DNA of 64,000 nt. Source: Chionoecetes opilio (Eukaryota; Arthropoda; Malacostraca; Decapoda; Majidae). The stretch spans positions 38,501 through 102,500 of the forward strand of contig JACEEZ010016136.1 in assembly GCA_016584305.1 (NCBI GenBank). The letters are read 5' to 3'. The first letter of the stretch is position 1, and every line of letters begins with the position of its first letter. The notes beneath the pieces were generated by a model. The model saw only the letters and a program-made list of their open reading frames with translations, made no database searches and was not told the DNA's origin. Shown one piece after another: positions 24,770-37,800 of the stretch. The position numbers and the translations under genes are program-made.

Positions 24770-24850
24770 TTTTCGACATTTTTTTTATTTCAAAAATACT
24801 TTAAAACACTTGAAAAAACCTTGTTTTTTCGACATTTTTTAGTCTTTCAA
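24770..24850 (+). repeat. Truncated 156-bp subunit
   Basis: A first-position subunit runs to GAAAAAACCTTG and then jumps to TTTTTTCGACATTTTTTAG, the start of the next subunit. It loses roughly 110 bp. The unit (24395-25337) is therefore 942 bp rather than ~1045 bp. Confidence 0.75.
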
Positions 24851-27800
24851 AAATACATTAAAATACTTGAAAAAACATTGTTTTTAAGATTAAAATTGAT
24901 ATCTAAATTTCATGAAAAATACATATTTCTAGCTCATAATATTGTAAAATATATTTGTGTAAAAGTGCTTAATAAAGTCAAATTTCGACATTTTTTAGCC
25001 TTTCAAAAATACATTAAAATACTTGAAAAAACTTTATTTTTAGGATAAAAATTGATGCCTAAATTTCATGAAAAATACATATTCTAGCTATTAATTTTGT
25101 AAAATATAGTTGTAGCAAATATCAGAAGCTATTTAGCTACAGATATTAAGAAATATACTTCAATTTGTAGAAGAAAAAAAATTCTTCACTGACAACTTGC
25201 TAAAATCATTGAAAACACTAAATTTTATGTGTTTATAGTAATATGATAAGTAAAATTACTTGTATATATACAATAACGCTACAGTTTACAAGAAACTATG
25301 CAAAACGCTTGCATTATACCGTTTTATCACAATAAATAACCTCTTACTCTTCTATATATTAGCTTAATGTAATGTAAGCTACTTATAGGTGCAAATTATT
25401 CTTAAAAAATTATTGTATACTTCAATTAGTAGGAAAACAGCTATATATCACCGATAACTAGTTAAAATCATTGAAAAGAACACATTTTGAGGGTATAAAA
25501 CATTATCATAAGTTAAATTCCTTCTATTTATGATATAACACTACAATATACAAGAAACTATGAAAAACACGTGTAATATACAATTGTATCACAATATAGA
25601 GTCTCAAACTCCTATTCTAAGATTACAATAGTTTAAAATAGCATTTTCTAACGAAAACAACTATAATACCACATTTTGAATTTCTCTATCAAAAAAAGGG
25701 CTGAATAATGTCAATTTTCGACATTTCTTAGTCCTTCAAAAATACACTAAAACACTTGAAAAAACGTTGTTTTTAAGATTAAAATTGATACCTAAATTTC
25801 ATGAAAAATACATATTTTAAGCTCATAATATTGTAAAATATAGTTGTTTATAAGTGCTGAATAATGTCAATTTTCGACATGTTTTAGCCTTTCAAAAATA
25901 CTTTAAAACACTTGAAAAAACGTTATTTTTAAGATTGAAATTGATACCTAAATTTCATGTAAAATACATATTTCAAGCTCATAATATTGTATAATATAAG
26001 TGTGTAAAAGTGCTTAATAATGTCATATTTCGACATTTTTTAGCCTTTCATAAATACATTATAATACTTCAAAAAACGTTGTTTTTAGGATTAAAATTGA
26101 TACCTAATTTTTCATAGAAAAATACATATTTTTAGCTATTAATTTTGTAAAATATAGTTGTAGCAAATATGAAAAGCTATTTAGCTACCGATATAAAGGA
26201 ATATACTTCAATTAGTAGAAGAAAACAGCTCTTCACTGATAACTAGCTAAAATCATTGAGAAACAACATTTTATGGGTTTATAGCAATATGAAAAGTAAA
26301 ACTACCTGTACAATAAGGCTACAGTTTACAAGAAACTATGAAAAACGCTTGTATAATACCGTTATATCACAATAAATAACCTCCTACTCTTCTATTTTAT
26401 AGCTTAATGTAATGTAAGCTACTTATAGGTGCAAATTATTCTAAAAAAAAGGATTGTATGCTTCAATTTGTAGAAAAACAGCTATATATCACCGATAACT
26501 AGCTAAAATCATTGAAAAGAACACATTTTGAGGGGATAAAGCATTATCTTATGGTAAATTCCTTCTATTTATGATATAACACTACAATTTACAAGAGACT
26601 ATGAAAACACGTGTAACATACAATTGTATCACAATATAGAGTGTCAAATTGCTATTATAAGCTTATAGCAGTTAAAATAGCATTTTCTAACGAAAACAAC
26701 TATAATACTACATTTTCAATTTCGCCATCAAAAAAAGGGCTGAATAATGTCAATTTTCAACATTTTTTTGCCTCTCAAAAATACATTAAAACACTTTAAA
26801 AAACGTTGTTTTTAAGATTAAAATTAATACCTAAATTTCATGAAAAATACATATTTTAAGCTCATAATATTGTAAAATATAATTGTGTAAAAGTGCTGAA
26901 TAATGTCAAATTTCGGCATTTTTTAGCCCTTCAAAAATACATTAAAATACTTGAAAAAACGTTGTTTTTAAGATTAAAATTGATACCTAAATTTCATGAA
27001 AAATACATATTTTTAGCAAATAATATTGTAAAATATAGTCGTGTAAAAGTGCTTAATAATGTCAAATTTTGTCATATTTTAGCCTTGCAAAAATAAATTA
27101 TTATACTTGAAAAAACGTTGTTTTTAAGATTAAAATTGAAACCTAATTTTTCATAAAAAAATACATATTTTTAGCTATTAATTTTGTAAAATATAGATGT
27201 AACAAATATGAAAAGCTATTTAGCTACCGATATAAAGATATATACTTCAATTTGTAGAAAAAAACAGCTCTTCACTGATAACTAGCTATAATCATTGAAA
27301 AACAACATTTTATGGGCTTATAGCAATATGATAAGTAAAACTACTTGTACAATAACGCTACAGTTTACAAGAAACTATGAAAAACGCTTGTAATATACCG
27401 TTATATCACAATAAATAACCTCTTACTCTTCTATTTTATAGCTTAATGTAATGTAAGCTACTTATAGGTGCAAATTATTCTAAAAAAAGGATTGTATACT
27501 TCAAATTGTAGAAAAACAGCTATATATCACTGATAACTAGCTAAAATCATTGAAAAGAACACACTTTGAGGGTATGAAGCATTATCGTAGGGTAAATTCC
27601 TTCTATTTATGATATAACACTACAATTTACAAGAGACTATGAAAAACACGTGTAATATACAATTGTATCACAATATAGAGTGTCAAACTCCTATTATAAG
27701 CTTACAGTAGTTAAAATAGCATTTTCTAACGAAAACAACTATAATACGACATTTTGAATTTCGCTATCAAAAAAAGGGCTGAATAATGTCAATTTTCGAC

Positions 27801-28460
27801 ATTTTTTTGCCTTTCAAAAATACATTAACACACTTGAAAAAACGTTGTTTTTAAGATTAAAATTAATACCTAAATTTCATGAAAAATACATATTTTAAGC
27901 TCATAATATTGTAAAATATAATTGTGTAAAAGTGCTGCATAATGTCAAATTTCGACATTTTTTAGTCTTTCAAAAATACATTAAAATACTTGAAAAAACA
28001 TTGTTTTTAAGATTAAAATTGATACCTAAATTTCATGAAAAATACATATTTCTAGCTCATAATATTGTAAAATATAGTTGTGTAAAAGTGCTTAATAAAG
28101 TCAAATTTCGACATTTTTTAGCCTTTCAAAAATACATTAAAATACTTGAAAAAACTTTATTTTTGGGATAAAAATTGATGCCTAAATTTCATGAAAAATA
28201 CATATTTTAGCTATTAATTTTGTAAAATATAGTTGTAGCAAATATCAAAAGCTATTTAGCTACAGATATTAAGAAATATACTTCAATTTGTAGAAGAAAA
28301 AGAATTCTTCACTGACAACTTGCTAAAATCATTGAAAACACTAAATTTTATGTGTTTATAGTAATATGATAAGTAAAATTACTTGTATATATACAATAAC
28401 GCTACAGTTTACAAGAAACTATGAAAAACGCTTGCATTATACTGTTTTATCACAATAAAT
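24821..28460 (+). repeat. ~3.12-kb higher-order repeat
   Basis: Rare variants recur at a 3.12-kb offset: TTTTTTAGTCTTTCAAAAAT near 24834 and 27956, TTTCTAGCTCATAAT near 24926 and 28048, ACTTTATTTTT near 25030 and 28150, and TTCTTCACTGACAACTTGC near 25182 and 28303. Three neighbouring units were copied together, now about three units apart. Confidence 0.7.
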
Positions 28461-29191
28461 AGCCTCTTACTCTTCTATATATTAGCTTAATGTAATGTAA
28501 GCTACTTATAGGTGCAAATTATTCTTAAAAAATTATTGTATACTTCAATTAGTAGGAAAACAGCTATATATCACCGATAACTAGTTAAAATCATTGAAAA
28601 GAACACATTTTGAGGGTATAAAACATTATCATAAGTTAAATTACTTCCATTTGTGATATAACACTACAATATACAAGAAACTATGAAAAACACGTGTAAT
28701 ATACAATTGTATCACAATATAGAGTCTCAAACTCCTATTCTAAGCTTACAGTAGTTTAAAATAGCATTTTCTAACGAAAACAACTATAATACCACATTTT
28801 GAATTTCTCTATCAGAAAAAGGACTGAATAATGTCAATTTTCGACATTTCTTAGCATTTCAAAAATACATTAAAACACTTGAAAAAACGTTGTTTTTAAG
28901 ATTAAAATTGATGCCTAGATTTCATGAAAAATGCATATGTTAGCTATTAATTTTGTAAAATATAGTTGTAGCAAATATCAAAAGCTATTTAGCTACAGAT
29001 ATTAAGAAATATACTTCAATTTGTAGAAGAAAAAAAACTTCACTGATAACTTGCTAAAATCATTGAAAACACAAAATTTTATGTGTTTATAGCAATATGA
29101 TAAGTAAAACTACTTGTATATATACAATAACGCTACAGTTTACAAGAAACTATGAAAAATGCTTGCAATATACCGTTTTATCACAATAAAT
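28460..29191 (+). repeat. Single-subunit satellite unit (731 bp)
   Basis: Only one 156-bp subunit is present (hairpin at about 28838). It begins with the first-position form (AAAACACTTG) and ends in the last-position form (TAGCTATTAATTTTGTAAAA). It therefore looks like a first/last fusion left by loss of intervening subunits. Confidence 0.8.
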
Positions 29192-30089
29192 AACCTCTTT
29201 CTCCTCTATATATTAGCTTAATGTAATGTAAGCTACTTATAGGTAAAAATTATTCTTAAAAAAAGATTGTATACTTCAATTAGCAGGAAAACAGCTATAT
29301 ATCACCGATAACTAGCTAAAATCATTGAAAAGAACACATTTTGAGGGTATAGAGCATTATCATAAGTTAAATTCCTTCTATTTATGATATAACACTACAA
29401 TATACAAGAAACTATGAAAAACACGTGTAATATACAATTGTATCACAATATAGTCTCAAACTCCTATTCTAAGCTTACAGTAGCTTAAAATAGCATTTTC
29501 TAACGAAAACAACTATAATACCACATTTCGAAATTCTCTATCAGAAAAAGGACTAAATAATTTCAATTTTCGACATTTCTTAACCTTTCAAAAATACATT
29601 AAAACACTTGAAAAAATGTTGTTTTTAAGATTAAAATTGATACCTAAATTTCATGAAAAATATATATTTTAAGCTCATAATATTGTAAAATATAGTTGTT
29701 TATAAGTGCTGAATAATGTCAATTTTCTACATTTTTTAGCCTTTCAAAAATACATTAAAACACTTGAAAAAATGTTGTTTATAAGATTGAAATTGATACC
29801 TAAATTTCATGAAAAATACATATTTAAAGCTCATAATATTGTATAATATAGTCGTGTAAAAGTGCTTAATATTGTCAAATTTCGACATTTTTTAGCCTTT
29901 CATAAATACATTATAATACTTGAAAAAACGTTGTTTTTAAGATTAAAATTGATACCTAATTTTTCATAAAAAATACATATTTTTAGCTATTGATTTTGTA
30001 AAACATAGTTGTAGCAAATATGAAAAGCTATTTAGCTACCGATATTAAGGAATATACTTCAATTTGTAGAAGAAAACAGCTCATCACTG

Positions 30090-30120
30090 ATAACTAGCCA
30101 ATGATATATCCAATCATTGA
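30090..30120. repeat. Rare insertion shared with 56130-56150
   Basis: Where most units read TAGCTAAAATCATTG, this unit reads TAGCCAATGATATATCCAATC and a related form (TAGCCATGTATACAATC) appears near 56133. A shared uncommon change supports a duplicated larger block linking the two regions. Confidence 0.5.
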
Positions 30121-32093
30121 AAAACAACATTTTATGGGTTTATAGCAATATGATAAGTAAAACTACTTGCACAATAACGCTACAGTTTCCAAGAAACTAT
30201 GAAAAACGCTTGTAATATACCGTTATATCACAATAAATAACCTCTTACTCTTATATTTTATATCTTAATGTAATGTAAGCTACTTATAGGTGCAAATTAT
30301 TCTAAAAAAAGGATTGTATGCTTCAATTTGTAGAAAAACAGCTATATATCACCGATAACTAGCTAAAATCATTGAAAAGAACACAGTTTGAGGGTATAAA
30401 GCATTATCATAATTTAAATTCCTTCTATTTATGATATAACACTACAATTTACAAGAGACTATGAAAAACACGTGTAATATACAATTGTATCTCAATATAG
30501 AGTCTCAAACTCCTATTATAAGTTTACAGTAGTTAAAATAGCATTTTCTAACGAAAACAACTATAATAATACATTTTGAATTGCCTATCAAAAAAGGGCC
30601 GCATAAAGTCAATTTTCGACATTTTTTTGCCTCTCAAAAATACATTAAAATACTTGAAAAAACTTTGTTTTTAAGATTAAAATTCATAATTAAAGTTCAT
30701 GAAAAATAAATATTTTAAGCTCATAATATTGTAAAATATAATTGTGTAAAAGTGCTGAATAATGTCAAATGGTGACATTTTTTAGCCCTGCAAAAATACA
30801 TTAAAATACATGAAAAAACGTTGTTCATAAGATTAAAATTGATACATAAATTTCATGAAAAATACATATTTTTAGCTCATAATATTGTAAAATATTATTG
30901 TGTAAAAGTGCTTAATAATGTCAAATATCAACATTTTTTAGCCCTTCAAAAATACATTAAAATACTTGAAAAAACATTGTTTTTTAAGCTAAAAATTGAT
31001 GGTAAATTTCATGAAACATAACATATTTTTAGCTATTAATTTTGTAAATATAGTTGTAGCAAATATCACAAGCTATTTAGCTCAGATATTAAGAATTACT
31101 TCATTTTAGAAAAAGAAAACTCTTCACTTATAACTTCTAAATCATTGAAACACTAAATTTTATTGTTTATTAAAGCAATAGATTAATCAAATTACTTGTA
31201 TATAATACAATAACGCCTAAAGTTTACAAGAATTTATGAAAAACGTGCTTGCGAAAATACCCTCTTTAGTAACAATAATAACCTTCTTACTCTCTATTTA
31301 TTATTAGCTATGTAATGTAAGCTACGTATAGGTTGGCAAATTATTCTAAAAAAAAGGATTGGTATACTATGAATTTGTAGGAAACAGCTATATATCACCG
31401 TATACCTAGCAAATCATTGAAAGAACACATTCTTTGAGGGTATAAATGCATTATCATGACGTTAAAATTCGTTCTATTTCTGATATAACACTAAAAATAG
31501 ACAGACACCTATGAAAATACGTGTATATACAATTGTATCACAATACGAGAGTCTCAAACTCCTATTATAAGCTTACAGTATTTAAACTAATATCATTTTC
31601 TAATTCTAACGAAAGCAACTTTAATGACCACATTTTGAATTTCTCTATCAAAAAAAGGGTCTGAATAATGTCAATTTTCACATTTCTTAACCCTTCAAAA
31701 ATATACAATAAACATTTTGACAAACGTTGTTTTTTAAGATTACACTTGATACCTAAATTTCATGAAAATACATATTTTAAGCTAATCATATTGTAAAATC
31801 TGTTCTTTAAAAGTGCTGAAAAATGTTCAATTTTCGACATTTTTAGCCATTCAAAAATACATTAAAACACTTTGAAAAAACGTTGTTTTTAAGATTATAT
31901 TGATAACCTCAATTTCATGAAAAATACATATTTTAAGCTACATATATAATGTAAAATATAGTCGTGTAAAAGTGGCTTAATACAGTCAAATTTCGACATT
32001 TTTAGTCTTCTCACAAATACATTTATCTACTTGAAAAAACGTTGTTATTTAAGATTAGAATTGTACCTAAATTTCATAAAAAATAACCTATTT

Positions 32094-32688
32094 TGCCGAG
32101 TGATATGGTCAAACACCATTATCCCGTAGCACATTTATTCATCCAATCGCTTCGCGATCTGCAAGCATAAGTATAGGACTAACAAGCAGTCCGAGACAAC
32201 ACGAACATAACACTTTAACAAGTATGAATCCTATTCTAAGATCCGTAAAACCAATTATTAACCTACCATAAACTTAAACAATCCTTGCCTCTTGAACTCA
32301 CATATATCCAAATCACCTATACTTATACCCCCAACCAAATAACAGTCCAACAACATAGAATAATAGACATCAGAAAATGGACAAATACTCACATACACTA
32401 GCCCTCTCGTTTGCACAATACCTCGGCCGGTCGGTAACAGCCAGTAATTCTTCGTCACTACGGAAATCCATGGAGTAGTGAAGGGGGCGAGTGGAGACCC
32501 CACTCAGTCCTGTCTACACCCCCCTTATGTCCGTTTCCCCAAACCAGCATGTAGGAGTGCGCCAAACTCTCCTCGACACGGCCAGTCAATGTGCCAATAA
32601 TGCCCGTAACTGTGGACACTACGAGACGCGAAGCGCCATGCCGCCTCGCATACAAAATGAGATGAATAAATATCCCATAGTGCATACA
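32094..32688 (-). repeat. LTR of copy 1 (3' LTR in element sense)
   Basis: Starts TGCCGAGTG and ends CATACA on the plus strand, so it has the TG...CA ends expected of an LTR. Shared internal strings with the other LTRs include TAGCACATTTATTC, CAATCGCTTCG, CTAACAAGCAGTC and CCAGTAATCCTTCGTCAC (here with one change). Length is about 595 bp, with indels relative to the other copies. Confidence 0.85.
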
Positions 32689-32710
32689 CTCCGCCACACA
32701 CCCGAAAATA
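32689..32710 (-). other. Candidate polypurine tract of copy 1
   Basis: In element sense, the bases just upstream of the 3' LTR read GGGTGTGTGGCGGAG, then the LTR TG. The other two copies have GTGTGGGGAG or TTGTGGCGGAG at the same place. The position and purine bias fit a plus-strand primer. Confidence 0.5.
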
Positions 32711-32949
32711 CAAAAAAATACGACGGACGTGCGCCCTAATGCACATACCATAAACGTACCTACACATGCAATAAACCCTGCCCAACACAATATAACACAT
32801 AATAATAATAACTAACTTACAATACAAAAAAACCTTCCACCAAATAACCTGTGGTTTATCATAAAATATTAAACAAAAGAGGGCAAGACTAAACTGCATC
32901 CCTAGTGCTCTTCCACAGGAATCAGCACAAGCAATGTCTGTTGGTCGGG
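32711..32949 (-). other. 3' non-coding region of the BEL element
   Basis: AT-rich sequence between the integrase C-terminal coding region and the candidate polypurine tract. The 3' end of the polyprotein is not fixed because frames are broken. Small open frames on both strands here (32491-32739, 32458-32790) show no recognisable domain. Confidence 0.4.
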
Positions 32950-34200
32950 GGCCAGAAGAGCGGACACATTGTTTTGTCAGCTTTCCCCCCCATATATGCA
33001 CGCCACAGCTCTTGATACTTGTTACCTTAACTTAACCTTCCTCACAACGCCATCACGGCCGGGTTTTCTTGTATGACTGAAGACTAATTTCCACACCGCC
33101 CCTGACAGCGTTGCTATCTTGATCAATACTATATCCCCGACTTGAACAGTCCTCTTTGAAGCGTGCCACTAGGTCGTACGCCACAATAGTCCCGGGAGTA
33201 ATCGCGTTGCCACTTCTTTCAGAACCATTAATTTTTAACGAATTTCACTAATGAAACTGATTCTCTTATTCGGGTCCTCTTTTAACATTCAAATTTTCCA
33301 CTAGGAACTCTCACCACTTGCTCTGCCAATTAGGCAACTCATTAGGACACAGATCGCTACCTAAAGTCAATGCAGTTGCCATGGTTTGACCCGCATGGGG
33401 CGCTCGTTCAATAAACTAGCACTTCTTAGAACATTGTTTGCAACTCACCAAATGTAAGAACGAGTCGCCAATACACAAGTTAATCTTGACTTCACGCAGC
33501 CTAATCAAGACTCCACAACAACCTTATACCACGGTGCCTCAGCAGCTTTATTGAAATGCCATCTCATTCCTCGTGCGTTCAAAGCTAGTTTTCTCCCATG
33601 CTCCCACTTCTGACTATGCCTTTGTAACACCTTACTACTGCCACTAATTGGTGTGCCTTATCCGAGTGGATAGTGGGAGGGAATCCCCGATAATTGGCTT
33701 TAAACCTTCTCAGAGGGCAGAAAGTCTGGGGTCTATAGCCTTCAGCAGGTTCGAGATGCACAGCCCTGGTACACAAGACATGTGAAAATTATTCCAAATG
33801 CTTTCGGCGTGTCCCTATACGCTTCACCTATCTCTTATAGTAAACGTGCCCGGAACAGATTCCAGAGCAGGTGTGGTAAAACGGTGGCGATTGCTTCATT
33901 CGCTCCTCGATCAACTTGTCCCAATACATTGTTCTTCGCGCTTTACTTCTGCCATTTTTCTCAAGTATGCATCTGGATTTCAAGGTTTATGATTTTGCGC
34001 GCTTTGGGGACCCAAAATCTTGTTTGTATTTAGCCAGTGTAGACTCAATGCTCCACCATGATCAAGATTGTGAATATGGCCGATATACAGTCTGGTGCAA
34101 GCTATGAGCGTCGGTATATATACAAATGCCTCCTGATTCCAATTCATCTTTATCCCACTGTGGCAATCCTTGGCCACCATTATATGCCATTACGCTCATT
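32950..34200 (-). pseudogene. Integrase region of BEL copy 1
   Basis: Three integrase parts are recognisable in broken frames. A degenerate N-terminal zinc-binding region lies at about 33980-34180 (HIHNLDHGG and a later KILGPQSAQ-like stretch). The catalytic core begins at about 33770 with TRAVHLE, the first-aspartate region, followed by IHSDKAHQ with its aspartate near 33661. The catalytic glutamate lies near 33512 in an ESLIR context, about 48 residues on, a spacing I would accept for BEL/Pao integrases. A C-terminal region at about 33080-33170 reads VQVGDIVLIK then WK, like the DUF5641-type tail. The enzyme would insert the reverse-transcribed DNA into the host genome. No continuous frame covers it. 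Confidence 0.75.
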
Positions 34201-34940
34201 GCCAATCTCTTTAAACCTCACCTTCCAACTACCAATATGCTTCTGATCTCACGAAATACATAAGGTTCGGGCTGTGCCCAGATCGTCTGCAAGTAGTTCC
34301 AATCACATACCTCTGAATGACTTCATTTTTATTGCTTTCATTAGTCGAACAGGTACTCCCTCATAATTTATTATCAGTTGTTGTACTTTTCTATTCTAGT
34401 TCATAGATATAGGAAAAAGAAGATAAATAGGCAGTCAAGGAGTCATAAAAATCACATTCAGATCCTTTTTCACCTCCCTTCATGTACTACAGTTCATGTT
34501 ACCCAATTTTTGTCCTGGTAACGTCAGTTTTCCATTGGATTTGGGTGATGGCCTTGATATATTGGTATGACCTGAACTTGGGGCCCTTTGCCACATGGAA
34601 TCTGTTCCTAATCTATTCATGGCGGCATGGCTGGTACCATGTCTGGCTGTAATTCCTGCTAGTCCTCAACCCACCACCATTCACTTAGGTTTGACTTTGT
34701 TTTGGATTTCTGACATCTCGTGGCAACGATTGTTGACCCATAAGTTTCCTTTGAATCTGTGAGCGGACAATCATAGAATCGGGGGGACATAGGGAAAAGA
34801 CTAGAGTTGAACTCCCTAGTCAACTTCTTTCTCAATGGTTCTCCGTAGTCGTGTAGCTAATACTGCCCACCAGAGTTCTAACGCGGATAGTTATCTGACG
34901 TGTAGGTGCTATCCTATTCTTTGCGGCAATTAGGTGACAG
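34201..34940 (-). pseudogene. RNase H to integrase linker, BEL copy 1
   Basis: This should be the C-terminal part of RNase H and the linker to the integrase, judging from what flanks it. The same order of sequence is found in copy 3 (about 62650-63430). I recognise no individual motif, and frames are interrupted every few dozen codons. Confidence 0.45.
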
Positions 34941-35190
34941 AGTCCCCTCCTCCTTCTAACTCCCACCTAACATACGCACAGCGCCATAAGCTAGAGAACC
35001 ACCATCCGAAAACATGACTGTGTAGGGTTCCCTGTAGCCTCCTGGGTTTCAACATCTCTGGAATCTAAATACTCTATGTCAACAAGTCACCAAACACAAA
35101 AATTCGTCCACTGTTCGTAGTCCTCCTGGGAAGTGTTCGTCCATCCCCTACGTCGATCTCCTTGATCACTTGTTTCCCGCGTTGTGTCTC
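34941..35190 (-). pseudogene. RNase H region of BEL copy 1
   Basis: The minus strand near 34975-35025 reads VMFSDGGSLAYGAV, the start of a retroelement RNase H with its first catalytic aspartate in FSDG. The matching segment of copy 3 (63446-63655) shows more of the upstream connection in one frame, including EQWKEFFADL. RNase H removes the RNA strand during reverse transcription. The assignment rests on this motif and on the order RT, RNase H, integrase. Confidence 0.65.
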
Positions 35191-36200
35191 GACCTGACTG
35201 ACGAGTTCTCCTCATCCTATCTTAGGAGCCTTTTACAGTTTTCAGGTAATACCAGACCTAACGGGTCGTAATGAAGCTATTTGGCTTAATATCTCCTACG
35301 CGTCAAGGTTGAAGGAAGCTATTTTCCCAGTCCTCACGGCTCATGTCTTGACTCACGTCGTATCTTCCCTCATTTTACGAGAAGAAGTGTATTATTCTAA
35401 TCTTATATAGGACAGGTCTTTTCTAGTCTCCCCTCTGCACACCCAATACCTTCCTCTCTTCTGAATCCAGATATCCCACTATCATGATTGATATTTTCAC
35501 TCACAATCCAGTGTTTTCTGTGGAATCCCCATTGCTTTAGACTGTTCTCCAACACGTTTTATCATATCTCCAATATCCCTTCGCCACTTTCAGTTTGATA
35601 AGAGTATGTCCATTCCACATAGGAGTCCCTGTTTTATGCATTTGATTCCACCTTGGGAAACTCATCTTTATTACATTTTCCCTGCATTTTTCCTCTTGCT
35701 AGCGTGGCAATGCCTCAGTACACTTGTTCTCCGAATGTAAATGATGTTAGTATATAATGTCAGGTTCCTTTTCCGTTTCATATCCCGCCATACAAATCTA
35801 TGATGTCTAGCACGGTCTTATTGCCCATTTTTTCACAAAATGATACATTTTCCCAATGTCTCCTGCGGCTGTCCACTGATCCTGTCCTGATCTTGTCACA
35901 ACTCCACAAGTTGTTAACAACATTCGGACCCTTAGCCCACCCAGTCATTCAAACACTGTCCCATGTATTTTGGCTTGATTATTGACAACAATGCGGAGGT
36001 GTGTGGACGTGGATCCCTGTTTTAAAAGCGAGGTAGATTGAGGTATTTCGTGTGATGGAGGTAATGAACGGGACCTTTATAAAATTGTATCTCCTCCTTA
36101 CTGAGTTTCCTAGCCAACGTCTCCTATCCTTTCATATCATCAATTTTCACTCTGATACTTTTTGTGTATAATCAGGACCCCAGGGGCCAGTTTCCTTAGC
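35191..36200 (-). pseudogene. Probable reverse transcriptase region of BEL copy 1
   Basis: By position this lies between Gag and RNase H. The best motif is SYVEWTYSYQTESG in one minus-strand frame near 35590-35625. It resembles a degraded Y-V-D-D catalytic box followed by the T-E-S-G/E stretch typical of BEL/Pao reverse transcriptases. About 20 codons downstream is IKRVGEQSKAMGI. The catalytic aspartates are not clearly preserved. Assignment is by order and partial motif only. Confidence 0.4.
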
Positions 36201-37077
36201 CTAACCTCGAGAACTTCTCCGGGCAATAGGCCACCCTCACATTGTTTTTCAACTCATCGGGATCCTTCAGCTCATGGCGTAATGAGACAACCCAATCCCT
36301 TTTCTCCAATTATATGTTTATCATTTCTCAAAGGCTAATTCTCTTCATCTTCATACGATGTTCGATCTGGACAGTTTTGTACATAAACACTTGGGACATT
36401 TTGGTGCATTCTGTTCCCGTATCATTTTCAGGTAGTAAGAATTCATTCAACTGGTGTTTTTAACTCACCTTTACATCAATCTATAACTGATCCACCTTGG
36501 AATTGATCCCTGCGATATGATGGGTCCCGATGGTAATATGAACTCACAAGTACCACAAGTCGGGGAATGAGCCACGTATACCAGTATCCAAATGTGTTCT
36601 ACAACTGTAAATTTACCCCTTGTTTGCACCACCTCAGGTAAGAGCTCACAATAATAACGCCATCAGAATGTCAATATGCCTCGCAGCCCTCCTTAACTCT
36701 TCAACTGAGATACCTTCATAACTGATGCTATACTAGATATTTCAAGCTTATCAATATTATTGAAATTTCATCATTCCTATCTGCCTTTAATTCACACTAT
36801 GTATACCATCCTTATCCTCAAGGGAATTACATTTCCTTTGTAAGAAAATATCTTTTGGCATTTGTTCCAGATCTTTAACCATCGTCATAGTGAATCTTTT
36901 TCCCCTCTATGCCAATTCACGCGCCCTTTGATGGCGTATGAGGGTAACAATCTGAGCTGATCATACAGAATTGACATAGGTCGCCCACCGCAATGTCCTT
37001 ACCTATCGCTAACAAGTCCTAGTTTCCCTTTACAGCTATAGATGTTGAAGTGTCATAGTTTTTTTGACTCAAGGCAT
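36201..37077 (-). other. Gag-RT interval of BEL copy 1, protease expected
   Basis: BEL/Pao elements normally have an aspartic protease between the Gag zinc knuckle and the reverse transcriptase. I could not find a convincing D-[ST]-G active-site motif in any minus-strand frame here, so no protease is called. Open frames on the plus strand (for example 36242-36463) are not supported. Confidence 0.35.
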
Positions 37078-37800
37078 CATGCAGTAAGGGATGATGGAAT
37101 CTTGTGCAAGCCCCGCCATTGATTTTCACCCCGCACTGCGTACCTACCACATTTCTTGCCATGTGACTACCTTCAATACACTTGAAACCATATCCCCTGG
37201 ATTTGACTGCCTCAGCCTCGTTGCTTGTTTATGCCTTGAATCCGTCACATTCGTGATATTGTTTCATGCCGTGTATGCAGCCAGCATTTTATTATCCATA
37301 GATTGGTTTTCCTGTGCCGATTTTCCTCACCGCCTCATTCAATGTACTATATGTTTTCTCAAATTGCCGGTTTCTTGTTATCTGGTTTATTTGGATCTCC
37401 TTAATAGCGTCCAAATATTATGATCGTGTGTTTCATTCCTCTCCGAATCACCCGTTAAACTTTGACATTCTAGTGACCAGTACTACACCTAACATAGAGT
37501 CCATGTATTCTAAGCTTGTTTCTCCTCTCCATAGAATTCCAACAATGCTGGGACGTGTTATCAGTTAGGGTAGTTCACACAGATTTTCCATGCCCCATTC
37601 TCTTTTCTGTAACGCCGGTAAAGATCTCTCTCCCAGCTCTACGACATGAGCAGTATTCATTTCCGATTGCAGGCTTACTCTTTTTAAGTCCACAACACTG
37701 CTCCACTTCCCCCGCCATTTGATGAACCCCTTTATTGTCTCCTGCATCAATGACATTCAGTGCTTTCAATTCACTAATCACCGACATCACCGATTCTTCC
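37078..37800 (-). pseudogene. Gag region with zinc knuckle, BEL copy 1
   Basis: Two overlapping minus-strand frames at about 37565-37790 contain LQSEMNTAHVVELGE and ALQKREWG. These match the conserved stretch of BEL/Pao Gag proteins (DUF1759-like, from memory). About 400 bp downstream, 37078-37189 encodes CFKCIEGSHMARN, then a further C and CGV, then C and HHPLLH. This is the C-x2-C-x4-H zinc knuckle with the BEL-typical HH-x-LLH tail. Gag would form the particle and bind the element's RNA. Frame changes separate the two parts. Confidence 0.7.

Larger units (their letters stand above)
14109..32093 (+). repeat. Composite satellite array, forward block 2
   Basis: Continues the unit interrupted by the transposon. 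The A landmark lies near 14959, 16021, 16132, 17199, 18090, 19133, 20057, 21415, 22307, 23351, 24395, 25337, 26377, 27416, 28460, 29191, 30238 and 31279. Most spacings fall close to 731, 890, 1043 or 1358 bp. The exceptions have visible local causes: an extra duplicated piece at 16021-16131 and a cut subunit near 24780-24830. From about 31020 single-base indels become frequent. No gene is supported. Open frames such as 18605-18967 and 20573-20884 are subunit reading frames. Confidence 0.95.

Noticed and set aside
1..31000. CRISPR-like array of regular repeats
   Set aside because: The repeats are hundreds of bases long with no short repeat/unique spacer pattern, and the associated elements are eukaryotic.
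36201..37077. Aspartic protease of the BEL element
   Set aside because: Expected from element order, but no convincing D-[ST]-G motif was found in any minus-strand frame of this noisy stretch.
36242..37722. Plus-strand open frames of 68-110 codons inside the BEL element
   Set aside because: They lie antisense to Gag and pol sequence and show no recognisable domain. The element is read on the minus strand.
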